Of a stretch of DNA of 64,000 bases, positions 63,808 to 64,000 are shown piece by piece; within the stretch, counting starts at the first letter, position 1; each line of letters opens with the position of its first letter. A program made the translations under genes and the position numbers. Origin of the DNA: Acanthococcus lagerstroemiae (taxonomy: Eukaryota; Arthropoda; Insecta; Hemiptera; Eriococcidae); contig CM063108.1 of assembly GCA_031841125.1 (NCBI GenBank), positions 28,199,399-28,263,398 on the forward strand, written 5' to 3'. The notes beneath the pieces were generated by a model. That model was not told the origin of the DNA, did no database searches, and saw nothing but the letters and a program-made list of their open reading frames with translations.

Positions 63808-64000
63808 ATAAAACATAACACTAACCTGATCACGTGATCACTTATAAAACACCACAAACTCGTTACGGAACACGTAAGAAAAATTAGCAGCCAATTGCAC
63901 GACACCAGAAATGGTCACCAGCACAGTTAAAGACTCTCAATTCGAAAAAATGGAAAAATGGGCCTTTCAATTTATCATGCTGCTTGTAACCGGAGAAATT
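61571..64000. other. Intergenic, nothing firmly recognised
   Basis: A diverged direct repeat of about 135 bp is visible at 61,885-62,070 (AATCTTCATGGTAGCTAAAA and AATTTTCATGATAACTAGAA). A G10 run is near 62,297, and an A run of about 24 bases lies at 63,779-63,802. 63,400-63,760 is more GC-rich and single-copy-looking. No gene could be supported. Confidence 0.35.

Noticed and set aside
1..64000. CRISPR arrays, operons or other prokaryotic features
   Set aside because: The sequence has arthropod-type retroelements and no dense coding; no repeat-spacer array of regular spacing is present.

Overview
The window is eukaryotic nuclear DNA, most likely from an insect or related arthropod; the species cannot be named from what I see. 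It is AT-rich, has no dense gene layout, and is dominated by transposable elements of types common in arthropods: RTE-like and Jockey-like non-LTR retrotransposons, a tRNA-derived SINE, short hAT-like elements with 8-bp target duplications, a PIF/Harbinger derivative, a MULE transposase relic, MITEs, and very large foldback elements. No complete host protein-coding gene could be supported. The best host candidate is a short signal-peptide exon near 46.7 kb, at low confidence.

Layout. 0-3 kb: a reverse-transcriptase (RT) scrap, a GA/CT palindromic low-complexity tract and a diverged ~140-bp repeat family. 3-12 kb: two hAT-like elements with perfect 8-bp duplications, a MITE, a LINE 3' end with an (AAT)n tail, and two SINE copies in opposite orientation, each with its own target-site duplication. 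12-17 kb: minisatellites, tandem duplications, a MULE transposase relic and a TGCCA/TGGCA hairpin cluster. 17.0-19.6 kb: a 5'-truncated RTE-like element with an almost intact RT ORF. 19.6-25 kb: CpG-rich single-copy-looking DNA, a MITE and another LINE tail. 25.2-27.7 kb: a LINE RT split in its reading frame by a 1.77-kb foldback element. 28.1-30.4 kb: a 2.3-kb foldback element whose arms are built of ~45-55-bp degenerate repeats. 31.4-32.4 kb: a compound of inverted and direct repeats. 33.6 kb: a second copy of the hAT MITE seen at 3.8 kb. 35.1-35.9 kb: a PIF/Harbinger element carrying only the N-terminal part of its transposase. 39.2-43.0 kb: a decayed LINE interrupted by a ~1.1-kb array of ~140-bp repeats. 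45-46.6 kb: two long-inverted-repeat MITEs. 48.6-51.3 kb: decayed short-period repeats in opposite orientations around another hAT-like copy. 51.9-52.3 kb: a TIR element. 52.65-56.82 kb: a nearly complete Jockey-like element (gag with three zinc knuckles, endonuclease, RT) with a poly(A) tail and a target duplication. 57-64 kb: CpG-rich single-copy-looking sequence, a hexanucleotide-type degenerate repeat and diverged repeat units.

The retrotransposon proteins would work together in target-primed reverse transcription: the endonuclease nicks DNA and the RT copies the RNA onto the nick. The short TIR elements, the SINE and the foldbacks encode no complete enzyme and would depend on proteins supplied from elsewhere. 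The most notable observations are the foldback families with internally repetitive arms, the foldback nested inside an RT reading frame, the satellite-like array inside a LINE, the new-looking SINE and hAT families defined by target duplications, and the TAATG stop-start overlap between the two ORFs of the Jockey-like element.
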